NCBI RefSeq assembly: GCF_022662175.1
Contig: NZ_JAKMCR010000002.1
Location: 186,001-250,000, forward strand
DNA from: Aestuariivivens marinum
GTDB lineage: Bacteria > Bacteroidota > Bacteroidia > Flavobacteriales > Flavobacteriaceae
DNA length: 64,000 bases
Direction of reading: 5' to 3'
Shown piece after piece: positions 18,398-30,488 of this stretch (positions within the stretch are counted from its first letter, which is position 1; each line of letters opens with the position of its first letter). The notes below the pieces were generated by a model. That model did not search any database. It was given only the letters and a program-made list of their open reading frames with translations, and had not been told where the DNA came from. A program made the translations under genes and the position numbers.

Positions 18398-19601
18398 GGA
18401 TATGTTTTAAAATCTCATTAAATAAATCTTGGGCAACTTCGGCTTTATCCTTTAATTGAAACTCCGTTACGTTGTCTTTATTATCTATAAAGGTAACTTT
18501 ATTTGTATTGTTTTTAAAGCCTGCCCCCTTATCATTTAACGAATTTAAAACAATTAAATTTAAATTCTTTCGTTTTAGTTTGTCTTTTGCGTTTTCTAAT
18601 TCATTATTGGTTTCTAAAGCAAAGCCTACTAAAAACTGATGTGTTTTAGCTGTTCCCAAAGATTCCAATATATCATTAGTCTTTTCGAGCTCAATAACCA
18701 TCTCCGAATCATTCTTCTTAATTTTTTGACTGGCTACAGCTTTTGGTTTAAAATCGGCCACTGCTGCAGACAGAATAGCGATATCGGTTTCATTGTAGTA
18801 CGCATGCACTGCATTGTACATCTCATTGGCACTTACAACATTAAAAACTTGAATAAAGCTATGAGATATTTCCTCATGGGTTGGCCCAGTTATCAAAATA
18901 ACTTGTGCTCCCAAATTTGCAGCTGTTTTGGCGATTTCAAACCCCATCTTACCACTGGAATGATTAGCTATAAAACGCACAGGGTCTATAGCTTCGTAAG
19001 TAGGACCTGCTGTAACAAGTACTTTTTTATCCCTTAAAGGCAATTGATTTAAAATATCGTTTTCAAGAAAAGTAACAATATCTTCTGGTTCAGCCATACG
19101 TCCCTCTCCCACTAAACCACTGGCCAATTCTCCACTAGTAGCTGGAATCATGACATTGCCAAAGCTTTTTAGGATTTTAAACGAGCGTAAGGTACTTTCA
19201 TGTTTATACATGTCTAAATCCATTGCAGGTGCGAAATACACGGGGCATTTAGCCGATAAATAGGTTGCCAATAACAGGTTGTCACAAACGCCGTTTGCCA
19301 TTTTAGACAAGGTGTTGGCTGTAGCTGGAGCTATAATAAAAAGGTCTGCCCAAAGCCCTAATTCCACATGGTTGTTCCATACAGCGCTATCATCTTCTTC
19401 ATTAGTAAACGATGAAAAAACAGGATTTTTTGAAAGCGTAGATAAGGTAAGAGGAGTTATAAAATCTTTTGAAGCAGGTGTCATTACCACTTTTACTTGT
19501 GCTCCCGATTTTATAAACAAACGGACTAAAGAAGCCGTTTTATAAGCGGCAATACCAGCAGTTATTCCTAACAGTATGTTTTTGCCGCTTAATATTGACA
19601 T
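18390..19601 (-). CDS. coaBC: Phosphopantothenoylcysteine synthetase/decarboxylase
   Basis: A bifunctional CoA-pathway enzyme. The N-terminal flavoprotein CoaC domain (1-180) has GITAGIAAYKTASLV, the catalytic His in WNNHVELGLWAD (about 75), and the PAMDLDM active-site loop. The C-terminal CoaB domain (185-403) has VTAGPTYEAIDPVRFI and NHSSGKMG for CTP and phosphopantothenate binding, and KIKKND with the conserved lysine. It makes 4'-phosphopantetheine from 4'-phosphopantothenate and cysteine. It lies between rpoZ (10-base gap) and porD-like, a conserved order in flavobacteria. Confidence 0.94.
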   Translation of the reverse strand: MSILSGKNILLGITAGIAAYKTASLVRLFIKSGAQVKVVMTPASKDFITPLTLSTLSKNPVFSSFTNEEDDSAVWNNHVELGLWADLFIIAPATANTLSKMANGVCDNLLLATYLSAKCPVYFAPAMDLDMYKHESTLRSFKILKSFGNVMIPATSGELASGLVGEGRMAEPEDIVTFLENDILNQLPLRDKKVLVTAGPTYEAIDPVRFIANHSSGKMGFEIAKTAANLGAQVILITGPTHEEISHSFIQVFNVVSANEMYNAVHAYYNETDIAILSAAVADFKPKAVASQKIKKNDSEMVIELEKTNDILESLGTAKTHQFLVGFALETNNELENAKDKLKRKNLNLIVLNSLNDKGAGFKNNTNKVTFIDNKDNVTEFQLKDKAEVAQDLFNEILKHIHA

Positions 19602-19611
19602 GTTATGGTTT

Positions 19612-19938
19612 TTACTGGGCGTCTTCCTCAGTATTTCTAAAATAAACTTTTTCCTTTAACCATTCTTGGATAGCTAAAGCATGAGGCTTTGGAAGCTTTT
19701 CGTAAAACTTAGACACTTCAATTTGTTCTTTGTTTTCAAAAATCTCTTCGAGACTGTCATTATAAGTAGCAAATTCTTCCAATTTGTCTATAAGTTCTTT
19801 CTTAATTTCTGTGTTTATTTGCTCCGCTCTTCTAGAAATAATAGAAATAGCCTCATAAATATTACCTGTCTGCTCATCGATTTGATTTCTATCGTAAGTC
19901 ATTGTATTAACAGGAGCTTTGGTTTTCTTTAAATCCAT
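19612..19938 (-). CDS. rpoZ: RNA polymerase omega subunit, Bacteroidota type
   Basis: A 108-residue RpoZ-like protein. The core NIYEAISIISRRAEQIN (about 27-43) corresponds to the omega motif that clamps the C-terminus of the beta' subunit. Bacteroidota omegas are longer and poorly matched by the standard model but sit, as here, directly upstream of coaBC and downstream of bamD; that gene order supports the call. The acidic C-terminus (TEEDAQ) is typical. No signal peptide or membrane segment is present. Confidence 0.87.
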   Translation of the reverse strand: MDLKKTKAPVNTMTYDRNQIDEQTGNIYEAISIISRRAEQINTEIKKELIDKLEEFATYNDSLEEIFENKEQIEVSKFYEKLPKPHALAIQEWLKEKVYFRNTEEDAQ

Positions 19939-20004
19939 TTTTTAATCGCTTTATATATTTTTTGCCTATGGCTTATTTACTTATTTAGTATATATTCTTA
20001 AAAA

Positions 20005-20850
20005 TTAACTTTCTGTTTGATACGGTTTTAATTCATTATCAATATCGATTGCCATTCTGTTTACCTCTTCAATGTATTTTGAGTTAGGAAACGAATTTTT
20101 AAATACACTAGAGTATTCTTTTCCTTTTTCTAAACGCAACTTTTTGATATGTTCCACATTACCTTGAACCGTTCTTCTTGTTTCATAACTGTTCATAGCC
20201 TGTTGGTATACAGCTTCTAACCTAAAATACATGGCTTCTTCACGCAATACAGATCCTGGGAATTCATAAAGAAAATTATCAAATGATTTAATTGCAGCGT
20301 CAAAATCAAATGTATATCCTGGAGCTATTTCTGCATATTTCATAGCAATACTAAACGCTTTTTGCTCTAATTTAAATTCCAATTCTTTTACGAGCTTATT
20401 AGCTTCATCTAAATATTCGGATTCAGGAAATAAATTGATAAAATTTTGAAGTTTTTCTATAGCCTCAACAGTATCAGTTTGATCTTTTGAATAAACCGGT
20501 GAGAGCATATAATAACTTTTTGCACTTAAAAAAGAGGCTTCTTCTAACTTTTCACTTTCGGGATAACTTGAAGCAAATCGTTCAAACTGATACCCTGCAA
20601 CATAATAATCCCTCATCTTATAGAATGAGTTGGAATACAAATACATTAACTTTTCTGCTTGTGGCTTCCCTCTATAATTAGGTACAATTTGTGCAAAAAG
20701 ACGATTGGCCTTTTCGTATTTACCTGCATTATACAATTCTTCTCCCATTTTAAATTTTGGGGCTATCTCTTCGGCTTTTAAAACTTTTTGATATTCACTA
20801 CATGAATTTAATGTCGTGAATGCCAATAATATGTATAAAATTTTCTTCAT
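20005..20850 (-). CDS. bamD: Outer membrane assembly lipoprotein BamD
   Basis: A lipoprotein with lipobox LNSC (Cys about 17) and five TPR-like helical pairs (for example EELYNAGKYEKANRLFAQI and YYVAGYQFERFASSYPES). BamD is the essential lipoprotein partner of BamA in inserting outer-membrane beta-barrels. Length (281 aa) is normal for Bacteroidota. A -7 box lies 17 bases upstream of the start, and a near-perfect 22-bp inverted repeat lies further upstream, suggesting its own promoter despite the downstream rpoZ-coaBC genes on the same strand. Confidence 0.92.
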   Translation of the reverse strand: MKKILYILLAFTTLNSCSEYQKVLKAEEIAPKFKMGEELYNAGKYEKANRLFAQIVPNYRGKPQAEKLMYLYSNSFYKMRDYYVAGYQFERFASSYPESEKLEEASFLSAKSYYMLSPVYSKDQTDTVEAIEKLQNFINLFPESEYLDEANKLVKELEFKLEQKAFSIAMKYAEIAPGYTFDFDAAIKSFDNFLYEFPGSVLREEAMYFRLEAVYQQAMNSYETRRTVQGNVEHIKKLRLEKGKEYSSVFKNSFPNSKYIEEVNRMAIDIDNELKPYQTES

Positions 20851-20866
20851 AGTTTAAAACAGGATG

Positions 20867-20874
20867 CAAAATTA
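20867..20874 (-). promoter_or_regulatory. -7 box of bamD
   Basis: TAATTTTG (minus strand), exact TAnnTTTG, with TTTT 19 bases upstream as a weak -33. The leader would be about 10 bases. Confidence 0.5.
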
Positions 20875-20916
20875 AGCTATTAATATGGATTTTAAAAAAA
20901 TATTTTAAACGCTAAA

Positions 20917-20938
20917 GTAACTGTTGAACAACAGTAAC
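20917..20938. repeat. Inverted repeat upstream of bamD
   Basis: GTAACTGTTG and CAACAGTAAC flank AA; 9 of 10 arm positions or better are palindromic. It lies about 45-65 bases upstream of the probable bamD transcription start, in the gap after dapA, and is not followed by a T-run, so an operator is as likely as a terminator. Confidence 0.45.
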
Positions 20939-21042
20939 AATAAGGTTTAAATAATATTTAACACTACGAAGTACTATGTTCTTTTATTGCCTTGTAAATA
21001 ACGAGCTTGGGTGTTTCTTTACTTTCTGCAAAAAAATGACCT

Positions 21043-21924
21043 TTAATTGTAATCATTAACAAAACGTCCTATCTTCTCCTTTAATTGATGAGATGCTGGT
21101 ACTAAAGGTAACCTAACGGTATCTTTACATAATCCTAAGGCATCAAATACACATTTAATGCCTGCTGGATTATTTTCTTCAAAAATATAACCAATAACAT
21201 CCATAAGTTTAAAATGTATACTATAGGACTCCTTAGTTTTGCCCTGCAATCCTAATCGAATCATGTTTGAAAAGTCTTTTGGAAATGCTTGGCCAATTAC
21301 TGAAATAACCCCTGCTCCTCCAGCCAAAACTACACCTAAGGCTAAATCGTCATCTCCTGATATAACCAAGAAATCTTCTGGTTTATCTTTTAATAATTGT
21401 AAATATTGGGATACGTTGTTGCCTGCTTCCTTTACACCTATAATATTTTTAAAATTTTTTGCCAGACGTAAGGTTGTTTCTGGCTCCATATTCTTTGAGG
21501 TTCTGCCAGGAACATTATACAATATCAAATCTATCGGACTTGCTTCAGAAATCGCTTTAAAATGTTGATAAAGCCCCTCTTGGGTAGGTTTACTGTAATA
21601 AGGGGCTACAGATAAAATAGCATCCATATTACTTAAATCGGTGCTTTTTATTTCCTCTACAACGGCTGCAGTATTATTCCCTCCAATACCCAAAACCATA
21701 GGAACCCTTCCTTTATTAGCATTAGTAACAGTTGTAACCACCTCCTGCTTTTCCCGCTTGTTTAAGGTTACACTTTCTCCTGTGGTACCACAAATCACTA
21801 GATACTCTGTACCATTTTCAATATTAAAATTAACGATATTGGCCAAAGCCTCATGATCGACACTTAAATCAGATTTAAACGGGGTTACCAATGCCACTCC
21901 AGTTCCTAAAAACTTATTGTTCAT
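21043..21924 (-). CDS. dapA: 4-hydroxy-tetrahydrodipicolinate synthase
   Basis: A TIM-barrel lyase/aldolase that condenses pyruvate with aspartate semialdehyde in lysine and diaminopimelate synthesis. Typical motifs: [10 protein letters not shown] at the N-terminus, CGTTGES (about 45-51), YNVPGRT with the catalytic Tyr (about 136-142), and the Schiff-base Lys in GVKEAGN (about 164). Its start overlaps the DUF6913 gene by 11 bases, so both are one transcript. dapF of the same pathway is at 37573-38349. Confidence 0.94.
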   Translation of the reverse strand: MNNKFLGTGVALVTPFKSDLSVDHEALANIVNFNIENGTEYLVICGTTGESVTLNKREKQEVVTTVTNANKGRVPMVLGIGGNNTAAVVEEIKSTDLSNMDAILSVAPYYSKPTQEGLYQHFKAISEASPIDLILYNVPGRTSKNMEPETTLRLAKNFKNIIGVKEAGNNVSQYLQLLKDKPEDFLVISGDDDLALGVVLAGGAGVISVIGQAFPKDFSNMIRLGLQGKTKESYSIHFKLMDVIGYIFEENNPAGIKCVFDALGLCKDTVRLPLVPASHQLKEKIGRFVNDYN

Positions 21925-22444
21925 TTTTAATTTTATTTAATATAGTTAAGTACTTAAAAACTTCTTTTTTAAATACTTTGAATTCATCTAGATGGGTTTT
22001 AATTATTAAATCGTTAAGCCTAGTATCTGTTTGTAAAATTCCAATCTTAAATTTTGCATTCGACAAACCTGTAATTAACTTAAGTTCTAATTCATCACTG
22101 ACATAATAGCTAATCAAAACATCAAACGATTTGTCCAAAAATGCCTGTAATTCAGTATTTTTTATGGTGCCATTCCAGCCTATGTCCTTTGCACTAAAAC
22201 ACAATTCCCAAAAATTAGGTTTTTCATTTTTTGTTGGTGAAAAAGCAATGACCTTGAGCTTATTAGGACGAATATGCAAATAGGCCGCCAATTCTCTGAA
22301 CAACTCAAAATCATCTATTTCATCACTATTTAAAATAACGCCCAAACTTTCAACTTTGCTATCATCTACATAAACTTTACGCTCAGATAACATTTTGTTT
22401 AAATACTTTTTATTAGATTTTTCTTTAAAACCCTTTAAAATCAT
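21914..22444 (-). CDS. DUF6913 protein of dapA operon
   Basis: A 176-residue soluble protein I recognise as the conserved flavobacterial protein encoded just before dapA (DUF6913). It begins [17 protein letters not shown], a basic N-terminus, and continues as an alpha/beta fold with [18 protein letters not shown] near 120-140 that vaguely resembles a Rossmann-type core. There is no signal peptide. The gene has its own promoter (-7 box at 22463-22470) and overlaps dapA by 11 bases. Function is unknown; position suggests a link to dapA or to the ligA region, but this is not evidence of activity. Confidence 0.72.
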   Translation of the reverse strand: MILKGFKEKSNKKYLNKMLSERKVYVDDSKVESLGVILNSDEIDDFELFRELAAYLHIRPNKLKVIAFSPTKNEKPNFWELCFSAKDIGWNGTIKNTELQAFLDKSFDVLISYYVSDELELKLITGLSNAKFKIGILQTDTRLNDLIIKTHLDEFKVFKKEVFKYLTILNKIKNEQ

Positions 22445-22462
22445 TTAAATTTATCATTTCCG

Positions 22463-22470
22463 CAAAGGTA
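22463..22470 (-). promoter_or_regulatory. -7 box of DUF6913-dapA operon
   Basis: TACCTTTG (minus strand), exact TAnnTTTG, 18 bases before the start codon. A second match, TACTTTTG, lies immediately upstream at 22472-22479; either could be used. Confidence 0.5.
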
Positions 22471-22501
22471 GCAAAAGTAAAACCAAAAACTTGCAATAGA
22501 T

Positions 22502-23263
22502 ATGAGGTTCACATATTTCGTTTTTTTGTTAAATTTTTTAATTATTGTTAGTTGCAAAGAAGAACCTTATAGGCTTACAAAAATTAAAGGCTCCCTTATA
22601 AAGATTACCGATTCCATTAACCCCAATAGTGAGGTTGAATTATTTATTGAGCCTTATAAAAACCATATTGAAAAAGATTTAGACAGTACTATTGCCTATG
22701 CTATGAATTTCTATTCTAAATCTGATGGCAAACTTAATACGGCTATAGGAAATTTTATGGCTGATGTGGTTTACGAACAAGCTAATCCCATTTTTAATAA
22801 CAGAACAGGCAAAGACATAGACATGGTCTTGCTAAACCATGGTGGTATTCGCTCCACAATTCCAAAGGGCAACATTAAAATACGTAACATGTTTGAATTA
22901 ATGCCATTTGAAAATAAAATTGTTGTAGTTGCTTTAAAAGGGAAACAAATTGATAGTATGATAAACTACTTAAGCCAAGCCAAAAGAGCCCATCCTATTT
23001 CCAAGCTCAAATTAAGTTTAGACCAAGACTTCAATCCCTTTACAGCAATGTTAAATGGCGAAACAATTAGGAGCAACAAAACTTATTATGTGGCTACTAG
23101 TGATTATTTATACAATAATGGAGATAATATGAAGTTTTTTAGACCAAATGACGGTTTATACAATCTAAACTATAAGATTAGAAATGCATTGATTGATTAT
23201 CTAAAAAAAGTAGACACTATTAATCCTGTAATTGATGACAGGTTCGTTCAAATAAAAAACTGA
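22502..23263 (+). CDS. 5'-nucleotidase C-terminal-domain lipoprotein
   Basis: A lipoprotein (lipobox IVSC, Cys about 18) consisting only of the C-terminal substrate-binding domain of the UshA/5'-nucleotidase family: NFMADVVYEQA at about 80, the LLNHGGIRSTIPKG motif (about 110-123), FELMPFENK (about 133-141), and YYVATSDYLYNNGDN near 200. These residues bind the nucleoside base and ribose. The metal-binding catalytic domain is encoded separately by the next gene, two bases downstream, so the two proteins probably work as a periplasmic pair in nucleotide scavenging. Confidence 0.85.
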   Translation: MRFTYFVFLLNFLIIVSCKEEPYRLTKIKGSLIKITDSINPNSEVELFIEPYKNHIEKDLDSTIAYAMNFYSKSDGKLNTAIGNFMADVVYEQANPIFNNRTGKDIDMVLLNHGGIRSTIPKGNIKIRNMFELMPFENKIVVVALKGKQIDSMINYLSQAKRAHPISKLKLSLDQDFNPFTAMLNGETIRSNKTYYVATSDYLYNNGDNMKFFRPNDGLYNLNYKIRNALIDYLKKVDTINPVIDDRFVQIKN

Positions 23264-23265
23264 AG

Positions 23266-24180
23266 ATGAATCGAAGGGATTTTATACAACAAGCAACAGC
23301 AGGAGCTAGTTTTTTAGGGTTAGGAGGCATTGGACTAGAGTCTTTCTCTACTATAAAAACAAAAATGATTACCATCCTTCACACTAATGATGTCCACAGC
23401 CATATTGATCCCTTTGGTCCAGGTGAAGGCAGAAACTCCAATATGGGCGGTGTTGCCAGAAGAGCTGGATTAATTGATGCCATAAGGAACGAAAATCCGA
23501 ATACTCTTTTGTTAGATGCGGGCGATATTTTTCAAGGTACACCTTATTTTAATTATTATGGAGGGGAATTGGAATTTAAATTGATGAGTAAACTTAAATA
23601 TGATGCAGCCACTATTGGCAATCATGATTTTGATAATGGCATTGATGGTCTTTTTGCCCAACTCCCCCATGCCAATTTTGAGTTTATTTGTGCTAATTAT
23701 GATTTTTCGAATACAGTAATGAATACCCATGTAAAACCCTATAAGGTTTTTGTTAAAGAAGGTATTAAAATAGGTGTTTTTGGTTTAGGCATCGAATTGA
23801 AAGGATTAGTAGATCCAGCTATGTTTAAGGAAACAAAATACTTAGACCCCATTGAAATAACCCAAGACATAACACATATTTTAAAAAAAGAAGAAAACTG
23901 CGATTTAATCATATGTCTATCTCATCTAGGTTATAGCTATAGAAATAATCCTAAAAAAATGGATGATTTAAGTTTGGCCAATGCTACAAGCAGCATCGAT
24001 TTAATAATTGGAGGGCACACCCATACTTTTTTACCAAAACCAACAGTTGTTAAAAATAAAAATGGCAAAAACATGCTCGTAAATCAAGTAGGGTGTTATG
24101 GCATAAACCTTGGTAGAATTGACTTTTATTTTGACACCAATAAAAATAAATCGGCAAGCGGCACATCTATAATTGTTTAA
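23266..24180 (+). CDS. Metallophosphatase, catalytic half of split 5'-nucleotidase
   Basis: Begins with a twin-arginine-like signal (NRRDFIQQATAGASFLGLGG), so it is probably exported folded. The calcineurin-like catalytic domain has all dimetal motifs in order: LHTNDVHSH (about 39-47), LDAGDIFQG (about 84-92), TIGNHDFDNG (about 115-124) and GGHTHTF (about 248-254). It ends at 304 residues, without the 5'-nucleotidase C-terminal domain, which is the upstream gene. It should hydrolyse 5'-nucleotides or related phosphoesters in the periplasm. The two-base spacing implies cotranslation with its partner. Confidence 0.87.
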   Translation: MNRRDFIQQATAGASFLGLGGIGLESFSTIKTKMITILHTNDVHSHIDPFGPGEGRNSNMGGVARRAGLIDAIRNENPNTLLLDAGDIFQGTPYFNYYGGELEFKLMSKLKYDAATIGNHDFDNGIDGLFAQLPHANFEFICANYDFSNTVMNTHVKPYKVFVKEGIKIGVFGLGIELKGLVDPAMFKETKYLDPIEITQDITHILKKEENCDLIICLSHLGYSYRNNPKKMDDLSLANATSSIDLIIGGHTHTFLPKPTVVKNKNGKNMLVNQVGCYGINLGRIDFYFDTNKNKSASGTSIIV

Positions 24181-24247
24181 ATTTCTTTAAAAGTTGAAAT
24201 GAAATGGTATACAAATCGTCTAAGGAACATACTATTATATCAAAATC

Positions 24248-24616
24248 ATGAAAAAACATGTTTCATTATTTCTAAGAATTTTTGTTGCAATTGTTTTAAT
24301 CCAAACCCTTCGCTTTAAGTTTACCGCACACCCTGATAGTGTATTCATATTTAAAACCTTAGGTTTAGAACCCTATGGCAGAATAGGTATAGGCATATTA
24401 GAGCTCATTGCCGGTTTACTTTTGTTGATTCCTAAAACTATTTGGGCTGGTACATTACTGAGTATTGGAGTAATAATTGGAGCTATTATATCCCATTTAA
24501 CTGTTCTGGGTGTTATAGTAAATGATGATGGAGGTATGCTTTTTTATACAGCTTTGATAACATTTACTGTGTCTTGCATTATACTTTATATACATAGAAA
24601 GGCAATACCTTTTTAA
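24248..24616 (+). CDS. DoxX-family membrane protein
   Basis: A 122-residue inner-membrane protein with four transmembrane helices (about 5-20, 46-65, 70-90, 95-115). The motifs QTLRFKFTAHPDSV, RIGIGILELIAGLLLLIP and GAIISHLTVLG are characteristic of the DoxX family (the RxxxG and E residues and the ISHL segment). The family includes subunits of quinone-linked oxidoreductases, but most members are uncharacterised. It stands alone, convergent with the membrane protein gene at 24623 with only six bases between. Confidence 0.8.
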   Translation: MKKHVSLFLRIFVAIVLIQTLRFKFTAHPDSVFIFKTLGLEPYGRIGIGILELIAGLLLLIPKTIWAGTLLSIGVIIGAIISHLTVLGVIVNDDGGMLFYTALITFTVSCIILYIHRKAIPF

Positions 24617-24622
24617 AACCAA

Positions 24623-25351
24623 TTATACTTCTTCAATAACAAATGTATTGGACATATCAAATGTAAGTTTAGATTGCCAATAGAAAAAACAAAATGCTAT
24701 AAGGTACAATGTAGTGGAAAGAAAATTGAATACCCCTTCATTTGCCATATTTGCCATATACAAATATGCAATTCCCAAAACTTCACCAAAAACTATGCAT
24801 AAAGAACCTATAAATAACAACAAGGATTTTTTATCATCTCTATAAAAATAATTTAGCAGGGACAATGATAATAAAATCAACATAACAATATTATATGTTA
24901 ATTCCATAATGTATTCACTAGGGGTTGGAACCCTATCACGCGCTATACTATCTTGCAAAACATATACTATATAGACATTTAGAACTGTTAAAATTATTAT
25001 GTGTATTTTAAAGTTCTTTAAACTATATTCAACATATGACTTTGTAAGGAACTTAAATAATAATGAAGTATAAGCAAGCACATAAAGCGAATTACCTACA
25101 AAATAATTTATCTTATACGGAATGTGATCGTCGAATAACACCATTAAATCAGACACGGAAAAAAATATTAAGAACAAAGAAACAGAGATGGTCTTTTTCT
25201 TAACAAGAGTAAAATATAGTAGAGCTATTGCCGGACTTAATAATGAACTTACGCTGTAAGCTAATGAATCTCTCCCCGTTATTAAGAACACAACAAAAAC
25301 AATATAAACTATTGGCACAATACTCTCCAAAAAAAATTTGGGCTTGTACAT
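24623..25351 (-). CDS. Polytopic membrane protein, possibly YhhN-like
   Basis: About seven to eight transmembrane helices over 242 residues with short loops and no large soluble part. The FSVSDLMVLFDD segment (about 65-76) and the general layout recall YhhN/lysoplasmalogenase-like proteins, which share an FSLxGD-type motif, but the match is weak and I would not assign the enzyme activity. The gene is monocistronic, downstream of nothing on its strand and convergent with the DoxX gene. It could equally be a generic membrane sensor or an unclassified flavobacterial protein. Confidence 0.6.
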   Translation of the reverse strand: MYKPKFFLESIVPIVYIVFVVFLITGRDSLAYSVSSLLSPAIALLYFTLVKKKTISVSLFLIFFSVSDLMVLFDDHIPYKINYFVGNSLYVLAYTSLLFKFLTKSYVEYSLKNFKIHIIILTVLNVYIVYVLQDSIARDRVPTPSEYIMELTYNIVMLILLSLSLLNYFYRDDKKSLLLFIGSLCIVFGEVLGIAYLYMANMANEGVFNFLSTTLYLIAFCFFYWQSKLTFDMSNTFVIEEV

Positions 25352-25438
25352 AACGTAGGTTTAAAGTTATGTGACAAACATAATAAAAAAAATGCTATTA
25401 AACGAATAATAAATACATTTTATCGATTTTTTTTTAAA

Positions 25439-28310
<2,872 letters not shown>

Positions 28311-28314
<4 letters not shown>

Positions 28315-28802
28315 AAATTCTTAATCATCCAAACCCCACAGGAATAATGTCCTGTATTTCCCAATGCTTTATCCAAATACCTAAATCCGTAACTTTCATA
28401 AATATGTATAGCCGCCTTAAGTTGCGATGCTGACTCCAAATAACATTGCTTATACCCTAAAGATTTTGCCGATTGCATACACTTTTCAAAAAGTTGCCTT
28501 CCGTAACCTTTGCCCCTTACAGCTGATGAAAAATACATTTTTTGGATTTCACAAACAGTACCATCAAAATCCTTTAAAGGTTTAATACCCCCACCACCTA
28601 AAACTTCACCATTATACTCAATAACATAATACACCTCATTATCATTCTGATAGGACTCATACATTCTTGGAGTTTCAGAATCACTATAGGCCGTACCCTC
28701 CAAAGGAATCTTAAATTCATGGAAACAGGTCCTAATCACGGCTTCAATAGACTTATTATCAGTTGGTTCAATTTTCCGAATTACGATAGTGCTATTACTC
28801 AT
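28311..28802 (-). CDS. GNAT-family N-acetyltransferase
   Basis: A compact 163-residue GNAT fold. The acetyl-CoA pyrophosphate loop is VRGKGYGRQLFEKCM (about 94-108), preceded by strand IQKMYFSSA and followed by KQCYLESAS (beta 5) and IHIYESYGFRYLD near 135-147. The acetyl acceptor (protein, small molecule or antibiotic) cannot be deduced. It is first in the operon with prmC and ligA and divergent from ribD, with 35 bases between the two starts. Confidence 0.8.
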
Positions 28803-28812
28803 TTTAAAGCCT

Positions 28813-28820
28813 TAATTTTG
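28813..28820 (+). promoter_or_regulatory. -7 box of ribD operon
   Basis: TAATTTTG, exact TAnnTTTG, 17 bases before the ribD ATG. No clear TTTG lies 19 bases upstream. Confidence 0.45.
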
Positions 28821-28837
28821 TTTCGATATTTATTGGG

Positions 28838-29878
28838 ATGAATATACATGAAAAATACATAAAACGCTGTATTGAAATTGCTAAAAATGGCCTAGGTACT
28901 ACAAGGCCCAACCCTATGGTTGGCTGTGTTATTGTTTATAACAATACCATTATTGGCGAAGGTTACACAAGTGCCTACGGAAGCAACCATGCCGAAGTAA
29001 ATGCCATACGTTCTGTTACAAACAAGGAACTTTTAAAACAATCGACCCTATATGTAACACTTGAACCATGTTCACATTATGGCAAAACACCCCCTTGTAG
29101 TGATTTGATTATAGCACACGACATTCCGCATGTGGTTATTGGTTGTATAGATGACAATGAAAAGGTTGCTGGAAAAGGCATTAAAAAACTCACTGGAGCG
29201 GGCTGCGAAGTAACCGTTGGGGTTCTGGAACAAGACTGTAAAAATCATCATAAACGCTTTTTTACTTTTCACAAAAAAAAACGCCCCTATATTATTTTAA
29301 AATGGGCCGAAACCATAGATGGGTTTATTGCGCCACTTACTAAAAGCGAAAACAAACCCGTTTGGATAACTAATAATTACTCCAGACAATTAGTACATAA
29401 ATGGCGTACCGAAGAACAAGCAATTTTGGTTGGAACTAACACAGTTTTAAAGGACAATCCCAGATTAACGGTTAGGGACTGGACTGGTAAAAACCCAATT
29501 AGAATAGTCCTAGACAGCAATTTAAAGCTTTCAGAAGCACATGCAGTTTTTAATGATGAAGCTAAAACAATAGTAATAACTGACAAAGCTACTTCTTTCT
29601 CTAAAAGCAATATTTATGAGGAGGTGGTTTTTTATGAAGCTAATCTAGCTCATGAAATTTGTACTATTTTATTTGAACAACAAATAAATTCAGTAATCAT
29701 AGAAGGGGGTGCAAAAACCCTACAACTATTTATAGACACCAATCTTTGGGATGAAGCAAGGGTTTTCTCAGGAGCTGCCTCATTTAAAGAAGGTGTTAAA
29801 GCACCTCACTTTTCAGGGCAATTGATTTCTGAAAAAAACATCGCTACCGACATCCTAAAAATGTACAGTAATGATTAA
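28838..29878 (+). CDS. ribD: Riboflavin biosynthesis deaminase/reductase RibD
   Basis: A bifunctional enzyme for two consecutive steps of riboflavin synthesis. The N-terminal deaminase domain (1-145) has zinc ligands in HAEVNAI (about 50-56) and PCSHYGKTPPCSDLI (about 79-93). The C-terminal reductase domain (about 150-346) has ILKWAETIDGFIA and VGTNTVLKDNPRLTVR for NADPH and substrate binding, and VIIEGGAKTL near 288. It is the first gene of a three-gene operon; the downstream HAD gene overlaps it by eight bases. No FMN riboswitch is visible upstream. Confidence 0.93.
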   Translation: MNIHEKYIKRCIEIAKNGLGTTRPNPMVGCVIVYNNTIIGEGYTSAYGSNHAEVNAIRSVTNKELLKQSTLYVTLEPCSHYGKTPPCSDLIIAHDIPHVVIGCIDDNEKVAGKGIKKLTGAGCEVTVGVLEQDCKNHHKRFFTFHKKKRPYIILKWAETIDGFIAPLTKSENKPVWITNNYSRQLVHKWRTEEQAILVGTNTVLKDNPRLTVRDWTGKNPIRIVLDSNLKLSEAHAVFNDEAKTIVITDKATSFSKSNIYEEVVFYEANLAHEICTILFEQQINSVIIEGGAKTLQLFIDTNLWDEARVFSGAASFKEGVKAPHFSGQLISEKNIATDILKMYSND

Positions 29879-30488
29879 GACCCTTATATTCGATTTTGGA
29901 AATGTATTCATCAACCTAGATATTAAAGGCGCTTTAAGTAGAACTTGCCAAATATTAGGTATAGATATCTTTTCTGAAGAAATAATAGCCATTAATAGTT
30001 TATACGAACAAGGCTTAATTACTACCCGAGAATTTCTGGAATTTTACAAAGTACATATTCCTGACCAATCAAAAGAAACCTTAATCGAAGTATGGAATTG
30101 CCTACTAAAGGATTTTCCAAAACACCGATTGGAGTTTATAAAAACTTTAAAATCGACATCCAAATACAAGCTCATTCTATTGAGTAACACCAACGAACTA
30201 CACATTAATTGGATAATAGAGAACGTTCCATTTTACAATGTTTTTAAAGCTTGTTTTGACGCCTTTTATTTATCGCATGAGATTAAACTTAGGAAACCAA
30301 ATCGTGATATTTTTGAATTTGTATTAACAGAAAACAAGTTAAATCCAAGCGAATGCCTATTTATTGATGATAACCAAGCTAATATAGAAACCGCTGATCA
30401 AATGGAATTTCAAACATGGCATATCAATCCTAAAACTGAAGATGTTGTCGATTTATTTAAAACCAAAAGCAATCTATTTAACTCTTGA
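29871..30488 (+). CDS. HAD-superfamily hydrolase
   Basis: A 205-residue haloacid-dehalogenase-type phosphatase. Motif I is IFDFGNVFINLD (Asp nucleophile at about 8; the usual second Asp is Gly, as in the YihX/HAD-IA-like group), motif II LLSNTNELH near 104, motif III with the conserved Lys in KLRKPNRDIFEF (about 140-151), and motif IV CLFIDDNQANIE (about 163-174). Its place between ribD and a YigZ gene raises the idea that it dephosphorylates a riboflavin-pathway intermediate, but this is only from context. It overlaps both neighbours. Confidence 0.82.
   Translation: MIKTLIFDFGNVFINLDIKGALSRTCQILGIDIFSEEIIAINSLYEQGLITTREFLEFYKVHIPDQSKETLIEVWNCLLKDFPKHRLEFIKTLKSTSKYKLILLSNTNELHINWIIENVPFYNVFKACFDAFYLSHEIKLRKPNRDIFEFVLTENKLNPSECLFIDDNQANIETADQMEFQTWHINPKTEDVVDLFKTKSNLFNS

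Noticed and set aside
18639-19037. 132-residue open frame on the plus strand within coaBC
   Set aside because: It lies opposite conserved coaBC motifs, so it is a shadow frame.
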